DNA of 34,850 nt, from positions 1 to 34,850 of the forward strand of contig JARKOU010000056.1 of the NCBI GenBank assembly GCA_029975645.1, given 5' to 3'. The number at the start of each line of letters is the position of its first letter. Position 1 is the first letter of the stretch. Positions 24,086 through 33,952 of the stretch are shown here, one piece after another. This stretch comes from Actinomycetales bacterium. GTDB lineage: Bacteria; Actinomycetota; Actinomycetes; Actinomycetales; JAHECE01. Made by a program: the position numbers and the translations under genes. The notes under the pieces are model-generated. The model was not told where the DNA came from. It saw only the letters and a program-made list of their open reading frames with translations, and did not search any database.

Positions 24086-25272
24086 CCGCCACCTTCAGTG
24101 GCGCCGTCGGTCGCGTGCTGCTCGAGCCACTGGCGATAGAGGGCCTGGTTGGCGAGGTGCTCCTCGTAGGAGGCGGTGAACCGGGTCTCCCCCGTGTCCG
24201 GGTTGACGGTGACGAAGTACACCCAGTCGCCGGCCGGCGGGTTGAGCACGGCGTCGATCGCGTCGGTCCCCGGCGAGCAGATGGGACCCGGTGGCAGGCC
24301 GGCGTGCACGCGCGTGTTGTACGGGTGGTCGGACTCGAGGTCGCTCCGGGTGAGCTCGAGCCCGGACTTGCCCAGGCCGTAGGCGAGCGTGGAGTCCATG
24401 CCGAGGGTGCCCGCCGTCGGGCTGTCGGGAAGGAGGCGGTTCTCGATGACACGCGCGACCTTGCCGAAGTCCTCGTGCGTGTTGACCTCCTTCTCCACGA
24501 TCGAGGCCTTGGTCAGCACCTGCTGGCGCAGTTCCGCAGGAACCGCGCGCGCGTCGAGCTCCCCGACGCGCGCGGTGATCATCTCGGCGAGGATCTCTTG
24601 GGAGGTTGTCCCCTTCTGGATCGTGTAGGTGGCCGGAGCCAGCCACCCCTCGACGTTCCCGCCCGCCTCGGCCGGGAGCCCGATCGCGGCGGTGTCGGCG
24701 GCAGCGGCCTCGACGTCCGCCACCGGCACGCCCGTCACGGACGCGATGCGCTCGTAGATCTGGCTCGCGCGCAGGCCCTCGGGGATCGTCAGCTTGACCT
24801 CGGCCCGATTGGCCGGGTTGAGCAGCGCGGCGACTGCGTCCGCCGCCGGCATCTGTTCCATCAGGGTGTAGGCGCCGGCTTGGATCGACGTCGCGCCCGG
24901 GTTGGCGTTGAAGGCGTCGACGAAGGCCTCGCGTGAGGCGACCACTCCGGCGTCGAGGAGCGTGTCGGCGATCTCGCCGCCGTTCGCTCCCTCCGCGATC
25001 TCGACGGTGACGGTGCCCGATCCGGGGCCGGGGTAGTCCTCGGGCTCCTGCGGTCCGAGGCCCTCGATGATGGACGGTCCCACGAGGACCACCGCGGTCA
25101 CCATCCCGGCGAACAGTCCGACCATGAGCAGGACGGTGAGCGCCGTGCGACGGCGGCGCTTGCGCTGCTGCTCGCGACGGCGACGCTCGGCGCGGGATGT
25201 GGCGCCACCGGACCCCGGACCGGACTCCGGCTCCGCCTCGTGCGCGGGATCGTCCGGGAAGAGGTCGTTCAC
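24082..25272 (-). CDS. mltG: Endolytic transglycosylase MltG (YceG-like)
   Basis: MltG cleaves nascent peptidoglycan and sets glycan-strand length at the membrane. The protein is 396 residues. A charged cytoplasmic tail of about 42 residues ([14 protein letters not shown]) precedes one transmembrane helix, [23 protein letters not shown]. The extracytoplasmic catalytic region has the Glu in KASIVEKEV and the conserved [17 protein letters not shown]. The GTG at 25272 overlaps the ruvX stop (GTGA). Its place between ruvX and aroE is the common actinobacterial arrangement. Confidence 0.95.
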   Translation of the reverse strand: MNDLFPDDPAHEAEPESGPGSGGATSRAERRRREQQRKRRRRTALTVLLMVGLFAGMVTAVVLVGPSIIEGLGPQEPEDYPGPGSGTVTVEIAEGANGGEIADTLLDAGVVASREAFVDAFNANPGATSIQAGAYTLMEQMPAADAVAALLNPANRAEVKLTIPEGLRASQIYERIASVTGVPVADVEAAAADTAAIGLPAEAGGNVEGWLAPATYTIQKGTTSQEILAEMITARVGELDARAVPAELRQQVLTKASIVEKEVNTHEDFGKVARVIENRLLPDSPTAGTLGMDSTLAYGLGKSGLELTRSDLESDHPYNTRVHAGLPPGPICSPGTDAIDAVLNPPAGDWVYFVTVNPDTGETRFTASYEEHLANQALYRQWLEQHATDGATEGGG

Positions 25273-25823
25273 TCGGCATCTCCCTCGTGGCGTCGGGTCT
25301 CGGGTTCCTGCGGGACGGGCTCCGGCACGATCACCGGCTCACCGGGTGGCGCCGAGGTGGCGCGCTCGGCGTCGAGCGCGGACTGGAGGATCGTCACCGC
25401 CGCGACCTGGTCCACCACCGCCCGGTGGCTGCGTCCCCGCCGTCCGGCGGCGTGGAGCGCTCGGTGCGCCGACACGGTGCTGAGCCGTTCGTCCACCAGC
25501 CGAACGGGGACCGGGAAGATCATCCGTGCGACCGTCACAGCGTACGCGCGCGCGGCCTGCGCTGAGGCGCCCTCCTGGCCGCTCATCGCCCGTGGCAGGC
25601 CCACGACCACCTCGACGGCGTCGTGCTCCGTCACCAGGGCACGGATCTGCTCGAGGTCCAGGCCCTGTCTCCCCGGGTCGCGCCGGACGGTCGTCACGGG
25701 CATGGCGAGGAGCCCGGTCGGGTCGCTCGCGGCGACGCCGACCCGCACCGTTCCGACGTCGAGCGCCAGCCGGACGCCGCGACGCATGCGCTCGGGCTCC
25801 GGCGGCTCGGTCGGGGGGGTCAC
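25269..25823 (-). CDS. ruvX: RuvX/YqgF family Holliday-junction resolvase-like protein
   Basis: RuvX (YqgF) is an RNase H-like nuclease linked to pre-16S rRNA processing and, in some bacteria, to Holliday-junction resolution. The protein is 184 residues. The catalytic Asp is in [16 protein letters not shown]. Further family motifs are VVVGLPR and [12 protein letters not shown] Pro/Glu-rich tail of about 25 residues follows the domain. The GTG at 25823 overlaps the alaS stop by four bases. Confidence 0.94.
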   Translation of the reverse strand: MTPPTEPPEPERMRRGVRLALDVGTVRVGVAASDPTGLLAMPVTTVRRDPGRQGLDLEQIRALVTEHDAVEVVVGLPRAMSGQEGASAQAARAYAVTVARMIFPVPVRLVDERLSTVSAHRALHAAGRRGRSHRAVVDQVAAVTILQSALDAERATSAPPGEPVIVPEPVPQEPETRRHEGDAE

Positions 25824-28492
25824 CGACGCGCGACCGCGGCGACGACGTCCTCCAGGGCCGCCCCGAGAGCCGAGGCATCGCTCCCGCCGCCCTGGGCGAC
25901 GTCGTCCTTTCCGCCGCCGCCCCCGCCGAGGCGACCGGCGGCCACGCGCACCAGCGCGCCCGCCTTCACGCCCTCGGCCCGGGCTCCGGGGTTCGTCGCC
26001 ACGACCACGAGCGGGCGCTGCTTCGCCACACCGCCGAGGGCCACGACGGCGGGCGCCGCCTGACCCAGCCGCTCACGGACGTCGAGCACCAGCGTGCGCA
26101 GGTCGTCCGCGGACGCGACCTCACCGACGTCGGCCGTCACCACCCGGACCCCGGCGACGTCCCGCGCCGCCTCGGCGAACCGTGCCGCGGACTGCAGCAG
26201 CTGCGCCTGGCGCAGGGCGCCGAGTTCCTTCTCGGCGTCGCGCAACTTGGTCACCAATGCGCCCACCCGGTCCGGGAGCTCGTCCGCACGGACGTTGAGC
26301 AGGCCGGAGAGCTGGCCGACGAGCGCGTGCTCGCGAGCGTGGAAGGTGTACGCGCCCTCGGACACGAGCGCGTCCACGCGTCGCACGCCGGACCCGATCG
26401 AGGACTCCCCGAGCAGCGTCACCAGGCCGAGCTGGGCGGAGCGCGGCACGTGGGTCCCCGCGCACAGCTCGCGCGACCAGTCACCGCCGATCGAGACCAC
26501 GCGCACCTCGTTGCCGTACTTCTCGCCGAACAGCGCCATCGCGCCGAGTTCGCGCGCCCTCGTCAGCGACATCACCGAGTCGGTGACGTCGAGGTCCTGG
26601 CTGATCTGCTCGTTGACGCGGCCCTCGACCTCGGTCAGGGCACCGGCGGGCAGCGCCGAGCCATGCCGGAAGTCGAACCGGATGCGGTGCGGCGCGTTCT
26701 CCGAGCCGGCCTGCGTGGCCTCCGGCCCGATCGTCTCGTGGAGCGCCTTGTGGACCATGTCCGTCGCGGTGTGGGCGCGGCTGAGCGCAAGACGTCGAGC
26801 CGTGTCGAGGGCGGCGAACCCCGCCTCGCCCAGCGTGACCGATCCGACCACGAGGCGGCCGCGGTGTACGGACATGCCCTTGACCGGCGCCTGGACGTCG
26901 TCCACCTCGATGCTTCCGCCGCCGTCCAGCAGGATCGTGCCGTGGTCGGCGAGCTGACCGCCGGCCTCGGCGTAGAAGGGCGTGCGGTCGAGGATGACCT
27001 CGACGTCCGCGGGCGCGTTCGCCGCGGGTGCGGGGACGCCGTCCACCAACAGGCCCAGCACGTGGCCGCGCGCGGAGGTCTCCTCGTAGCCGAGGAACTC
27101 CACCGGTGCGGCGAGCTCGGCGTGCAGCGCGGTGTAGGCGCTGGTGTCGGCGTGGCCCGTCTTCTTGGCGAGGGCGTCCGCCCGGGCCCGTTGCCGCTGC
27201 TCGGCCATGAGCGAGCGGAAGGCGCCTTCGTCCACGGTGAGGCCCTGCTCGGCGGCCATCTCGAGCGTGAGGTCGATCGGGAAGCCGTACGTGTCGTGGA
27301 GCGCGAACGCGGAGGCGCCGGACAGCCGCGTCTCCCCCGCATCCCGGACCGCCCGCACGGCGGTGTCGAGGATCGTCGTCCCCGCGGCCAGGGTGCGGCG
27401 GAAGGCCTCTTCCTCCCCGTACGCCACCTGCGAGATCCGGGCGAAGCCGCGCTCGAGCTCCGGGTAGGACTCCGCCATCGCGTCCTTCGAGACGGGCAGC
27501 AGGTGCGGCAGCGCAGGCTCGTCCACGCCCAGCAGGCGCATGGCCCGCACGCTGCGCCGGAGGAGGCGACGCAGCACGTAGCCGCGTCCCTCGTTGGAGG
27601 GCTTGACGCCGTCGCCGATGAGCATCAGGGCCGAGCGCACGTGGTCGGCCACCACGCGCATCCGGACGTCGTCGTCGCGGTCGGCGCCGTACCGCCGGCC
27701 CGAGAGCTCCTGCGCGGCGCGGATGACGGGGAACACCTCGTCGATCTCGTACATGTTGTCGACGCCCTGGAGGAGGTACGCGACGCGCTCGAGCCCCATG
27801 CCGGTGTCGATGTTCTTCTGGCGCAGCTCCCCGAGCAGCGGGAAGTTCTCCTTCCCCCCGCCGGCCCCGCGCTCGTACTGCATGAAGACGAGGTTCCAGA
27901 TCTCCAGGTAGCGGTCCTCGTCCACCACCGGACCGCCCTCGCGACCGAACGAGGGCCCGCGGTCGACGTAGATCTCCGAGCAGGGCCCCGCCGGCCCGGG
28001 CTGACCCGTGGACCAGAAGTTGTCCTTCATGCCGCGGCGCTGGATCCGCTCGTCCGGCAGGCCGGCGATGCTCTTCCAGAGACCGGCCGCCTCGTCGTCG
28101 TCGTGGAAGACCGTGACCCAGATCGAGTCGGGGTCGAAGCCGTAGCAGCCGTCCGCCTGCGAACCCGTCACGAGTTCCCAGGCGTAGGAGATCGCCCCCT
28201 CCTTGAAGTAGTCCCCGAAGGAGAAGTTGCCGTTCATCTGGAAGAACGTGCCGTGCCGGGTGGTCTTGCCGACCTCCTCGATGTCGAGGGTCCGCACGCA
28301 CTTCTGCACGCTCGTGAGTCGCGGCGCCGGCGGCGTGCGCTGGCCCAGCATGTACGGGATGAACGGCACCATGCCGGCGACCGTGAACAGCAGGGTCGGG
28401 TCTTCGGAGATCAACGAGGCCGACGGCACCACGACGTGGCCCCGGCTCTCGAAGTACTGCAGCCAGCGGCGTCGGATCTCGGCGGTGCGCAT
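25820..28492 (-). CDS. alaS: Alanyl-tRNA synthetase
   Basis: AlaS charges tRNA-Ala and edits mischarged tRNA. The protein is 890 residues. The class II catalytic domain has NFSFGDYFK and GPCSEIYVD. The editing domain has the zinc site HTATDMVH (H574, D578), where E. coli has H-x3-H, plus CAGTH (C677, H681). The C-terminal DHHA1 domain ends [15 protein letters not shown]. The ATG at 28492 has GAGGT at a good spacing. A 63-base gap separates it from the DUF6167 gene. The His-to-Asp change is read clearly at 26759-26761. Other residues look intact. Confidence 0.97.
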   Translation of the reverse strand: MRTAEIRRRWLQYFESRGHVVVPSASLISEDPTLLFTVAGMVPFIPYMLGQRTPPAPRLTSVQKCVRTLDIEEVGKTTRHGTFFQMNGNFSFGDYFKEGAISYAWELVTGSQADGCYGFDPDSIWVTVFHDDDEAAGLWKSIAGLPDERIQRRGMKDNFWSTGQPGPAGPCSEIYVDRGPSFGREGGPVVDEDRYLEIWNLVFMQYERGAGGGKENFPLLGELRQKNIDTGMGLERVAYLLQGVDNMYEIDEVFPVIRAAQELSGRRYGADRDDDVRMRVVADHVRSALMLIGDGVKPSNEGRGYVLRRLLRRSVRAMRLLGVDEPALPHLLPVSKDAMAESYPELERGFARISQVAYGEEEAFRRTLAAGTTILDTAVRAVRDAGETRLSGASAFALHDTYGFPIDLTLEMAAEQGLTVDEGAFRSLMAEQRQRARADALAKKTGHADTSAYTALHAELAAPVEFLGYEETSARGHVLGLLVDGVPAPAANAPADVEVILDRTPFYAEAGGQLADHGTILLDGGGSIEVDDVQAPVKGMSVHRGRLVVGSVTLGEAGFAALDTARRLALSRAHTATDMVHKALHETIGPEATQAGSENAPHRIRFDFRHGSALPAGALTEVEGRVNEQISQDLDVTDSVMSLTRARELGAMALFGEKYGNEVRVVSIGGDWSRELCAGTHVPRSAQLGLVTLLGESSIGSGVRRVDALVSEGAYTFHAREHALVGQLSGLLNVRADELPDRVGALVTKLRDAEKELGALRQAQLLQSAARFAEAARDVAGVRVVTADVGEVASADDLRTLVLDVRERLGQAAPAVVALGGVAKQRPLVVVATNPGARAEGVKAGALVRVAAGRLGGGGGGKDDVAQGGGSDASALGAALEDVVAAVARR

Positions 28493-28532
28493 GCTTACCT
28501 CAACGTCTCCTCGAACGTGCGAAATCCCGTCG

Positions 28533-28553
28533 CCTCGCCTGCGGCCGGCGAGG
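28533..28553 (-). other. Hairpin between the DUF6167 gene and alaS
   Basis: CCTCGCC (28533-28539) and GGCGAGG (28547-28553) form a 7-bp stem with a 7-base loop. It starts three bases past the DUF6167 stop and about 40 bases before alaS. No T-tract follows. It could be a weak terminator, an mRNA-stabilising hairpin or chance in GC-rich DNA. Confidence 0.4.
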
Positions 28554-28555
28554 TC

Positions 28556-28855
28556 TCAGAACGAGTACAGCTCCTCGTCGTCGTCCACCCGGCTCGCCCA
28601 GCTACGGGGCGCGGGACGGCGCGGGTCCGGTGCCACCCGGTCGGGCTGGCCGGCGTCCTCGATGAGGGTGGCGCGCAGCTCGGCCTCGTGCTCCGCCATC
28701 TTCTCCCGGATCTCGTGGAGGGTCGAACGCGCGGCGGCGACCGCCTCCGTGACCGGGGCGGCGGCGTCGGCGTAGGGCCCGACCGTCTTGCGGATCTTGC
28801 GGACCACCACGATCGCGACGGCCGCACCCACGCCCATCCAGAAGATGCGGCGCAT
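28556..28855 (-). CDS. Small membrane-anchored protein, DUF6167-like
   Basis: A 99-residue protein with one N-terminal hydrophobic segment (MRRIFWMGVGAAVAIVVVRKI) and a charged, helical cytoplasmic part (HEIREKMAEHEAELRATLIE). The C-terminal end is VDDDEELYSF. It resembles the small DUF6167-type proteins found beside alaS in actinobacteria; the family call is from memory. The ATG at 28855 shares a base with the DUF948 stop (TGATG), so the two are probably made together. Function unknown. Confidence 0.75.
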   Translation of the reverse strand: MRRIFWMGVGAAVAIVVVRKIRKTVGPYADAAAPVTEAVAAARSTLHEIREKMAEHEAELRATLIEDAGQPDRVAPDPRRPAPRSWASRVDDDEELYSF

Positions 28856-29217
28856 CAGGACCGGCCCCGACGACGCCGCCCGCCGAGCACGGCGCGCACG
28901 GCGTAGCTGAAGGACGCGACCTTGATGAGGGGCGCCCCGACGGTGGACGCGACGAGCGAGGTGAGCGCGGAGACGTTGGTGGAGACCTCGGCGGCCGAGG
29001 TGGTGATCGTGTCGATGCGCATCAACTGGTTGTTCGTCTGGGTGATCGTCACCGCGGCCTCGTCGATGACGGGGACGGCGTGATCGGTCACCTGCTTGAC
29101 GGACTCCCGCGCCTCGTCCAGCACCCGCCCGAGCTTCACCAGCGGAACGGCGAGGAAACCGACGAGGGCCACGAACGCGACGGCCGAGATCAGGCCGGCG
29201 ATGTCGCCGACGGACAT
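28855..29217 (-). CDS. DUF948 membrane protein
   Basis: A 120-residue protein. One transmembrane helix near the N-terminus (IAGLISAVAFVALVGFLAVPLVKL) is followed by a predicted coiled coil (ARESVKQVTDHAVPVIDEAAVTITQ). The C-terminus is basic (GGRRRRGRS). This layout fits DUF948 proteins. The ATG at 29217 is preferred over GTG 29223 because AAGGAG then sits five bases upstream. It follows the rpsD terminator and precedes the DUF6167 gene with coupling. Function unknown. Confidence 0.8.
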   Translation of the reverse strand: MSVGDIAGLISAVAFVALVGFLAVPLVKLGRVLDEARESVKQVTDHAVPVIDEAAVTITQTNNQLMRIDTITTSAAEVSTNVSALTSLVASTVGAPLIKVASFSYAVRAVLGGRRRRGRS

Positions 29218-29263
29218 GGGCACTCCTTGGTCGGACGAGAACGGTGAGGCGAGGGTGGTCGGA

Positions 29264-29306
29264 CGTCGACGCCCCGGTGGCAGGGACCTGCTCCGGGGCG
29301 TCGACG
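29264..29306 (-). terminator. Strong hairpin terminator of rpsD
   Basis: CGTCGACGCCCCGG (29293-29306 read on the minus strand) and CCGGGGCGTCGACG (29264-29277) are perfect 14-bp inverted repeats. The loop contains a second nested stem, GCAGG/CCTGC. It starts 11 bases past the rpsD stop. No T-tract is visible. This is the longest perfect palindrome noticed by eye. Confidence 0.8.
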
Positions 29307-29317
29307 CGGTGCGTGGG

Positions 29318-29944
29318 TCAGCGGGCGTAGTACTCGACGACCAGCTGGACGTCGCACGTCACGGGGACCTCGTCGCGCTTGGGGCGACGGACCAGTTCGG
29401 CGCGCAACTTCTCGAGCGAGACGTCGAGGTACTTGGGGGCCTCGCCGATCACGTCGCGGTGCGCACCCGCGGCCGCCACCTGGAAGGGCGTGGTCGCCTG
29501 GCTCTTGGGCTTGATCTGGATGACCTGGCCGGGCCGCACCCGGAACGAGGGCCGGTCCACCAACTTGCCGTCCACGAGCACGTGACGGTGCACCACGGCC
29601 TGGCGAGCCTGGGCGATGGTCCGGGCGAACCCGGAGCGCAGCACGAGGGCGTCGAGGCGCATCTCCAGCAGCTCGACCAGGGCCTCACCGGTGAGGCCGG
29701 ACTCGCGCCGGGCCTCTTCGAAGGTGCGGCGCAGCTGGACCTCGCGGATGCCGTACTGGGCGCGCAGGCGCTGCTTCTCCTTGAGGCGGACGGCGTAGTC
29801 GCTCTCGGTGCGGCGGCGGGCCCGGCCGTGCTCGCCCGGCGGGTACGGGCGCTTCTCGAAGTACTTGACCGCCTTGGGGGTCAACGGGATCCCGAGCGAT
29901 CGGGAGAGACGCACCTGGCGGCGCGTGCGGTTGGTCGAGCTCAT
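29318..29944 (-). CDS. rpsD: 30S ribosomal protein S4
   Basis: S4 is a primary 16S rRNA binding protein that nucleates the 30S body. The protein is 208 residues. The N-terminus lacks the four zinc cysteines of some S4 proteins (SSTNRTRRQVRLSRSLGIPLTPKA), so it is a zinc-independent form. The S4 RNA-binding domain is RLDALVLRSGFARTIAQARQAVVHRHVLVDGK. The ATG at 29944 has AGGAA about 11 bases upstream. The gene stands alone between rarA and a terminator, not in the rpoA operon. Confidence 0.97.
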   Translation of the reverse strand: MSSTNRTRRQVRLSRSLGIPLTPKAVKYFEKRPYPPGEHGRARRRTESDYAVRLKEKQRLRAQYGIREVQLRRTFEEARRESGLTGEALVELLEMRLDALVLRSGFARTIAQARQAVVHRHVLVDGKLVDRPSFRVRPGQVIQIKPKSQATTPFQVAAAGAHRDVIGEAPKYLDVSLEKLRAELVRRPKRDEVPVTCDVQLVVEYYAR

Positions 29945-30076
29945 GACCGTGCTGTTTCCTGTCGTTGTCGAGACGTCACACCTCGGCGGGCGGGTGCTCG
30001 CGAGGGTGGGGCCAACTCGGGTGGCTAGGGCCCCAGGGGGATCGCCTGATCGGCGGTCACCGTCACGCTCCGCCGG

Positions 30077-30092
30077 GCAGGTGCGAACCTGC
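30077..30092 (-). promoter_or_regulatory. Hairpin in the rpsD upstream region
   Basis: GCAGGT (30077-30082) and ACCTGC (30087-30092) form a perfect 6-bp stem with a 4-base loop, in the 206-base gap between rarA and rpsD. On the minus strand TACCCT just before it (about 30110-30115) is a possible -10. S4 often regulates its own mRNA, so this could be part of a leader structure, but the position (over 130 bases from the start) makes that uncertain. Confidence 0.3.
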
Positions 30093-30150
30093 CGACGAGG
30101 CGACGGATCAGGGTAGCAGGCGGGGACGCGGCGGCCAGGAGCGCGCCGCC

Positions 30151-31545
30151 TCAGCGGTCGACCGCCCCCGGTCCCGCCTCCTCTGCCAGCACCTGCCGGA
30201 TCCGCTCCAGCCGGGCCGCGACCTCGCGTTCGTGCCCGCGACCCGACGGCGCGTAGTACCGCGTGCCCAGCAGATCGTCCGGTGCGTACCGCTGGGCCAC
30301 CACGCCGGCCGGGACGTCGTGCGGGTACACGTAGCCGACGCCGTGCCCCAAGGCCTTCGCCCCGGCGTAGTGCGCGTCCCGCAGGTGCGCCGGGACGGGG
30401 CCGCCGCGCCCGGCCCGCACGTCCGCCAGCGCCGCGTCGACCGCGCGGTAGACGGCGTTCGACTTCGGCGCCGTCGCCACGTGGACCACCGCTTCGGCGA
30501 GGATGATGCGCGCCTCGGGCATCCCGACGAGGGCCACGGCCTGGGCGGCGGCGACCGCGGTGCCGAGCGCCGTCGGATCGGCCAGGCCCACGTCCTCCGC
30601 CGCGGCGATCATCACGCGGCGCGCGACGAAGCGCGGGTCCTCGCCTGCGGCGAGCATCCGCGCGAGGTAGTGCAGCGCGGCGTCCACGTCGCTGCCGCGC
30701 ATCGACTTGATGAACGCGCTGGTGACGTCGTAGTGCTGGTCACCCGCCCGGTCGTAGCGCACCGCCGCGACGTCGACGGCGCGCTCCACCGTGGCGAGGT
30801 CCACCCGGGCCGGGCCCGCACCCGGCGCAACGGCCGCCCCCGCGCCGCTCACCGCGGCCCCGGCCGCCGCCTCGAGGATGGTCAGCGCCTTGCGTGCGTC
30901 CGCACCTGCGAGCCGCAGGAGGTGCTCGAGGGCGTCGTCGTCCAGCGACACGGCGCCGGCGAGCCCGCGCGGGTCCACGAGCGCGCGGGCCACGAGCGTG
31001 CTCAGGGCCTCGGCGTCGAGCGAGCGCAGCGTCAGCACCAGGGATCGCGAGAGCAGCGGTGAGATCACGGAGAACGACGGGTTCTCGGTGGTGGCCGCGA
31101 CCAGCGTGACCCAGCGGTTCTCCACGCTCGGCAGCAGGGCGTCCTGCTGGGCCTTGGAGAAGCGATGGACCTCGTCGATGAACAGCACCGTCTCCCGGCC
31201 ACCGAGCAGCGCACGTCGCGCGGCCTCCACCGCCGCCCGCACGTCCCGCACGCCCGCACTGACCGCGGACAACTCGACGAAGTGCCGGTGTCCCGCCCGC
31301 GCCACCAGGTAGGCGAGGGTGGTCTTGCCCGTTCCCGGGGGGCCGACGAGCACGAGGGACGACGGCGCCACCCGCCGCTCCCCCGGATCCACCAGGGCTC
31401 GCAGCGGGGAACCGGGCCGCACGAGGTGGTCCTGCCCCACCACCTCCGCCAGCGTTCGCGGACGCATGCGGACCGCGAGCGGCGCCTCGGGGCCCGGCGC
31501 GGGCGTCCCGGCCGGATCCGTGGCCGCGGCGTCGAACAGATCCAT
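30151..31545 (-). CDS. rarA: AAA+ replication-recombination ATPase RarA (MgsA)
   Basis: RarA acts at stalled forks in the replication-recombination pathway. The protein is 464 residues. N-terminal start [11 protein letters not shown]. Walker A is [11 protein letters not shown], Walker B is [20 protein letters not shown], sensor 1 is AATTENPSF. The C-terminal tetramerisation region ends with [10 protein letters not shown]. The ATG at 31545 is just 6 bases after TACGCT, so translation may start from a leaderless mRNA. rpsD follows at 206 bases, and the divergent neighbour is the MMPL gene. Confidence 0.96.
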   Translation of the reverse strand: MDLFDAAATDPAGTPAPGPEAPLAVRMRPRTLAEVVGQDHLVRPGSPLRALVDPGERRVAPSSLVLVGPPGTGKTTLAYLVARAGHRHFVELSAVSAGVRDVRAAVEAARRALLGGRETVLFIDEVHRFSKAQQDALLPSVENRWVTLVAATTENPSFSVISPLLSRSLVLTLRSLDAEALSTLVARALVDPRGLAGAVSLDDDALEHLLRLAGADARKALTILEAAAGAAVSGAGAAVAPGAGPARVDLATVERAVDVAAVRYDRAGDQHYDVTSAFIKSMRGSDVDAALHYLARMLAAGEDPRFVARRVMIAAAEDVGLADPTALGTAVAAAQAVALVGMPEARIILAEAVVHVATAPKSNAVYRAVDAALADVRAGRGGPVPAHLRDAHYAGAKALGHGVGYVYPHDVPAGVVAQRYAPDDLLGTRYYAPSGRGHEREVAARLERIRQVLAEEAGPGAVDR

Positions 31546-31551
31546 ACCCCG

Positions 31552-31557
31552 AGCGTA
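31552..31557 (-). promoter_or_regulatory. Leaderless promoter candidate for rarA
   Basis: On the minus strand TACGCT sits 6 bases before the ATG, the TAnnnT-N6/7-start pattern typical of leaderless actinobacterial transcripts. There is no Shine-Dalgarno upstream. No convincing -35 was seen. Confidence 0.5.
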
Positions 31558-31637
31558 GGCAATCGCTCGCGCACCGCCGTGGGGCCGGGCACGCGCAGCC
31601 CCCGGGACGGACGGACGCACGGTGCGACAGACCTGCG

Positions 31638-31643
31638 TAGCAT
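31638..31643 (+). promoter_or_regulatory. Leaderless promoter candidate for the MMPL gene
   Basis: TAGCAT is followed by 7 bases and then GTG at 31651. This is the same layout as for rarA on the other strand, and no Shine-Dalgarno precedes the GTG. The two promoters share a 105-base divergent gap. Confidence 0.5.
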
Positions 31644-31650
31644 CGCCCTC

Positions 31651-33897
31651 GTGTTCGAGCGCCTGGCACGTGCCGTCTCCCACCACCCCCGGCGCACGGC
31701 CGTCATCTGGCTCGTGATCATCGTCGCCTCCTTCGCGATCGCCCTCGTGGGCGTCACGGGTTCGGGGCTGTTCGACCGCCTGCAGTCGGGCGAACCGCGC
31801 GTCCCGGGCTCGGAGAGCCTGGAAGGGCGCGAGATCCTCGAGAAGGCGTCCGACACGGGCCCGGCCATCACGCTGCTGCTGCAGGACGTCGACATCTCGA
31901 CGCCGGAGGCGGCTCAGGCGGTCAGCACAGCCCTGGACCCGGCGCGCGCCGACCTGGCCGCGATCCCCGGAGTCAAGACGGTCATCGACCCGTTCATCCT
32001 GCCCGGTGGCCTCGAGAACCCGGCGGCGGCGCTGCTCGTCTCGAAGAACCAGGACGGGTTCCTCATGGGCGTCGACCTCGAGCCCGACCTGCCCTCCGAC
32101 GAGCAAGACGCCGCCGAGAAGGCCGTGATCGAGCGTCTGGACCAGGTACCGGACGACCTCGCGGCGGTGGCGCCGGACGCACGCGGGATCGTCACGAGCG
32201 ACGCTCTGCTCACGGAGTCCGTCACCTCGCAGGTGGAACAGGACCTCAAGACCGGCGAGTTCATCGCGCTCCCGGTCTCGCTCCTCATCATGGTGCTCGT
32301 CTTCGGCGGGTTCCTCGCGGCCGGGATGCCCATCGCGGGGGCGATCGCCTCGATCGGCGGCGGCATGCTCGCCCTCTACGCCTTCACGTACTTCATGGAC
32401 ATCGACTCCGTGGTGGTCAACGTGGTGACGGTGCTGGGGCTGGGCCTGTCGATCGACTACGGCCTCCTGATCGTCTCCCGCTACCGGGAGGAGCTCCGGG
32501 CGGCCGTCGACGACGCCGAGCACGGCCGCGCAAAGCGCCGCCACCGCGACCCCGTGGTCCAGAAGGCGATGCGCAACACCCTCCTGACCGCCGGGCGAAC
32601 GGTGGTCTTCTCCGCCCTCACCGTGGCGATCTCCATCGCCGGTCTCCTCGTGATGCGGCCCGAGATCCTGCGCTCCATCGGCGCGGCCGGCGTCTCGGTG
32701 GTGCTCATCGCCGTCCTGACGGCGATCACGCTGGTCCCGGCGGTGCTGGTGCTCCTCGGCCGCCGGATGCTCAAGCCCTCGGCGCTCTCGCGCGTCCCGG
32801 GCGTGCGGATCCTCGTCCGCAGGCTGGGCGAGGTCGCGCCCGAGGAAGGCGTCTTCTCACGGATCACCACCCGCGTCCAGCGGCATCCCTGGTGGGTGCT
32901 CGGCGTCGTCCTGGCCATCCTCGGCCTGCTCGCCACCCCTGCCCTGAGCCTGCAGCTGCGCAACTCGACCACCGAGTTGATCCCCGCCGACTCCGACCAG
33001 CGCGAGGTGGTCGAGGTGCTCGCCGAGGACTACCCGGCGGCCGCGGCGCCACCGATCGTGGTGGTCGCGGAGGCGTCGGTGGGCGAGGCGACCGCGTGGA
33101 GCGCGGACCTCGCGGAGATCCCCGGCGTGTCCTCCGTGGACCCGCCCACCCCGGTGGGGTCCTACGTGGTGATCGGCGTGCGCCTCGAGTCCACGGATGC
33201 CGGCGGGGAGGAGGCGGTCGCCGTGGTGCAGGACATCCGCGCCACCGACCCCGGCTTCCAGTACTGGGTGACGGGCCAGGCGGCCAACCAGATCGACTTC
33301 GTGGACGCATTGCTGGAAGGCCTGCCGTGGGCGGTGCTGATCGTCGTCACCGCGACGCTCGTGCTGCTGTTCCTGATGACCGGGTCCGTGCTCGTCCCGG
33401 TGAAGGCGCTCCTGATGAACATCGTCTCGCTCACCGCGTCCATCGGGGTGACCGTGTGGATCTTCCAGGAGGGCCACCTCGAGGGCGCGCTCAACTTCAC
33501 CTCACCCGGGGGCGTGGAGACGTACATCGTGGCCGTGGCGCTGGCGTTCGGCTTCGGCCTGGCGATGGACTACGAGGTGTTCCTGCTCGCCCGGATCAAG
33601 GAGCTGTACGACTCCGGGATGAGCAACGACGACGCCGTCAAGTACGGCCTCCAACGCTCCGGGCGCATCATCACCTCGGCCGCGCTCATCATGATCGTGG
33701 TGTTCTCCGGCTTCATCGCGGGCGACCTCCTGGTGATCAAGGAGGCGGGCGTCGCGCTGGCAGTCACCGTGCTCATCGACGCCACCTTGGTGCGGATGCT
33801 CCTGGTCCCGGCCACGATGACGCTGCTCGGGGAATGGAACTGGTGGGCGCCGCGTCCGCTGCGCCGCTTCCACGAACGGTTCGGGATCCGGCACTGA
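31651..33897 (+). CDS. MMPL-family RND transporter
   Basis: An inner-membrane RND-type exporter of 748 residues, probably proton-driven. The first transmembrane helix is [19 protein letters not shown], followed by a large extracytoplasmic domain. The protein has two repeated halves, each with a proton-relay-like motif: [12 protein letters not shown] (D269-Y270) and [12 protein letters not shown] (D640-Y641). Substrate is unknown; in related actinobacteria these move lipids or drugs. GTG at 31651 is chosen for the promoter spacing and family N-terminus. It is the only plus-strand gene in the window and converges on the GNAT gene 55 bases away. Confidence 0.92.
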   Translation: MFERLARAVSHHPRRTAVIWLVIIVASFAIALVGVTGSGLFDRLQSGEPRVPGSESLEGREILEKASDTGPAITLLLQDVDISTPEAAQAVSTALDPARADLAAIPGVKTVIDPFILPGGLENPAAALLVSKNQDGFLMGVDLEPDLPSDEQDAAEKAVIERLDQVPDDLAAVAPDARGIVTSDALLTESVTSQVEQDLKTGEFIALPVSLLIMVLVFGGFLAAGMPIAGAIASIGGGMLALYAFTYFMDIDSVVVNVVTVLGLGLSIDYGLLIVSRYREELRAAVDDAEHGRAKRRHRDPVVQKAMRNTLLTAGRTVVFSALTVAISIAGLLVMRPEILRSIGAAGVSVVLIAVLTAITLVPAVLVLLGRRMLKPSALSRVPGVRILVRRLGEVAPEEGVFSRITTRVQRHPWWVLGVVLAILGLLATPALSLQLRNSTTELIPADSDQREVVEVLAEDYPAAAAPPIVVVAEASVGEATAWSADLAEIPGVSSVDPPTPVGSYVVIGVRLESTDAGGEEAVAVVQDIRATDPGFQYWVTGQAANQIDFVDALLEGLPWAVLIVVTATLVLLFLMTGSVLVPVKALLMNIVSLTASIGVTVWIFQEGHLEGALNFTSPGGVETYIVAVALAFGFGLAMDYEVFLLARIKELYDSGMSNDDAVKYGLQRSGRIITSAALIMIVVFSGFIAGDLLVIKEAGVALAVTVLIDATLVRMLLVPATMTLLGEWNWWAPRPLRRFHERFGIRH

Positions 33898-33952
33898 CCG
33901 GGCGGTCTGCCGGCGTCGTCGAGGCGCGGCTGGGGACTCCCCCGTCGCGCCC

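Noticed and set aside
28533-28553. Classical rho-independent terminator before alaS
   Set aside because: The stem is short and has no T-tract. It is kept only as a hairpin.
25526-28906. Long plus-strand open frame opposite alaS
   Set aside because: AlaS motifs are complete on the minus strand. The plus frame has no recognisable domain.
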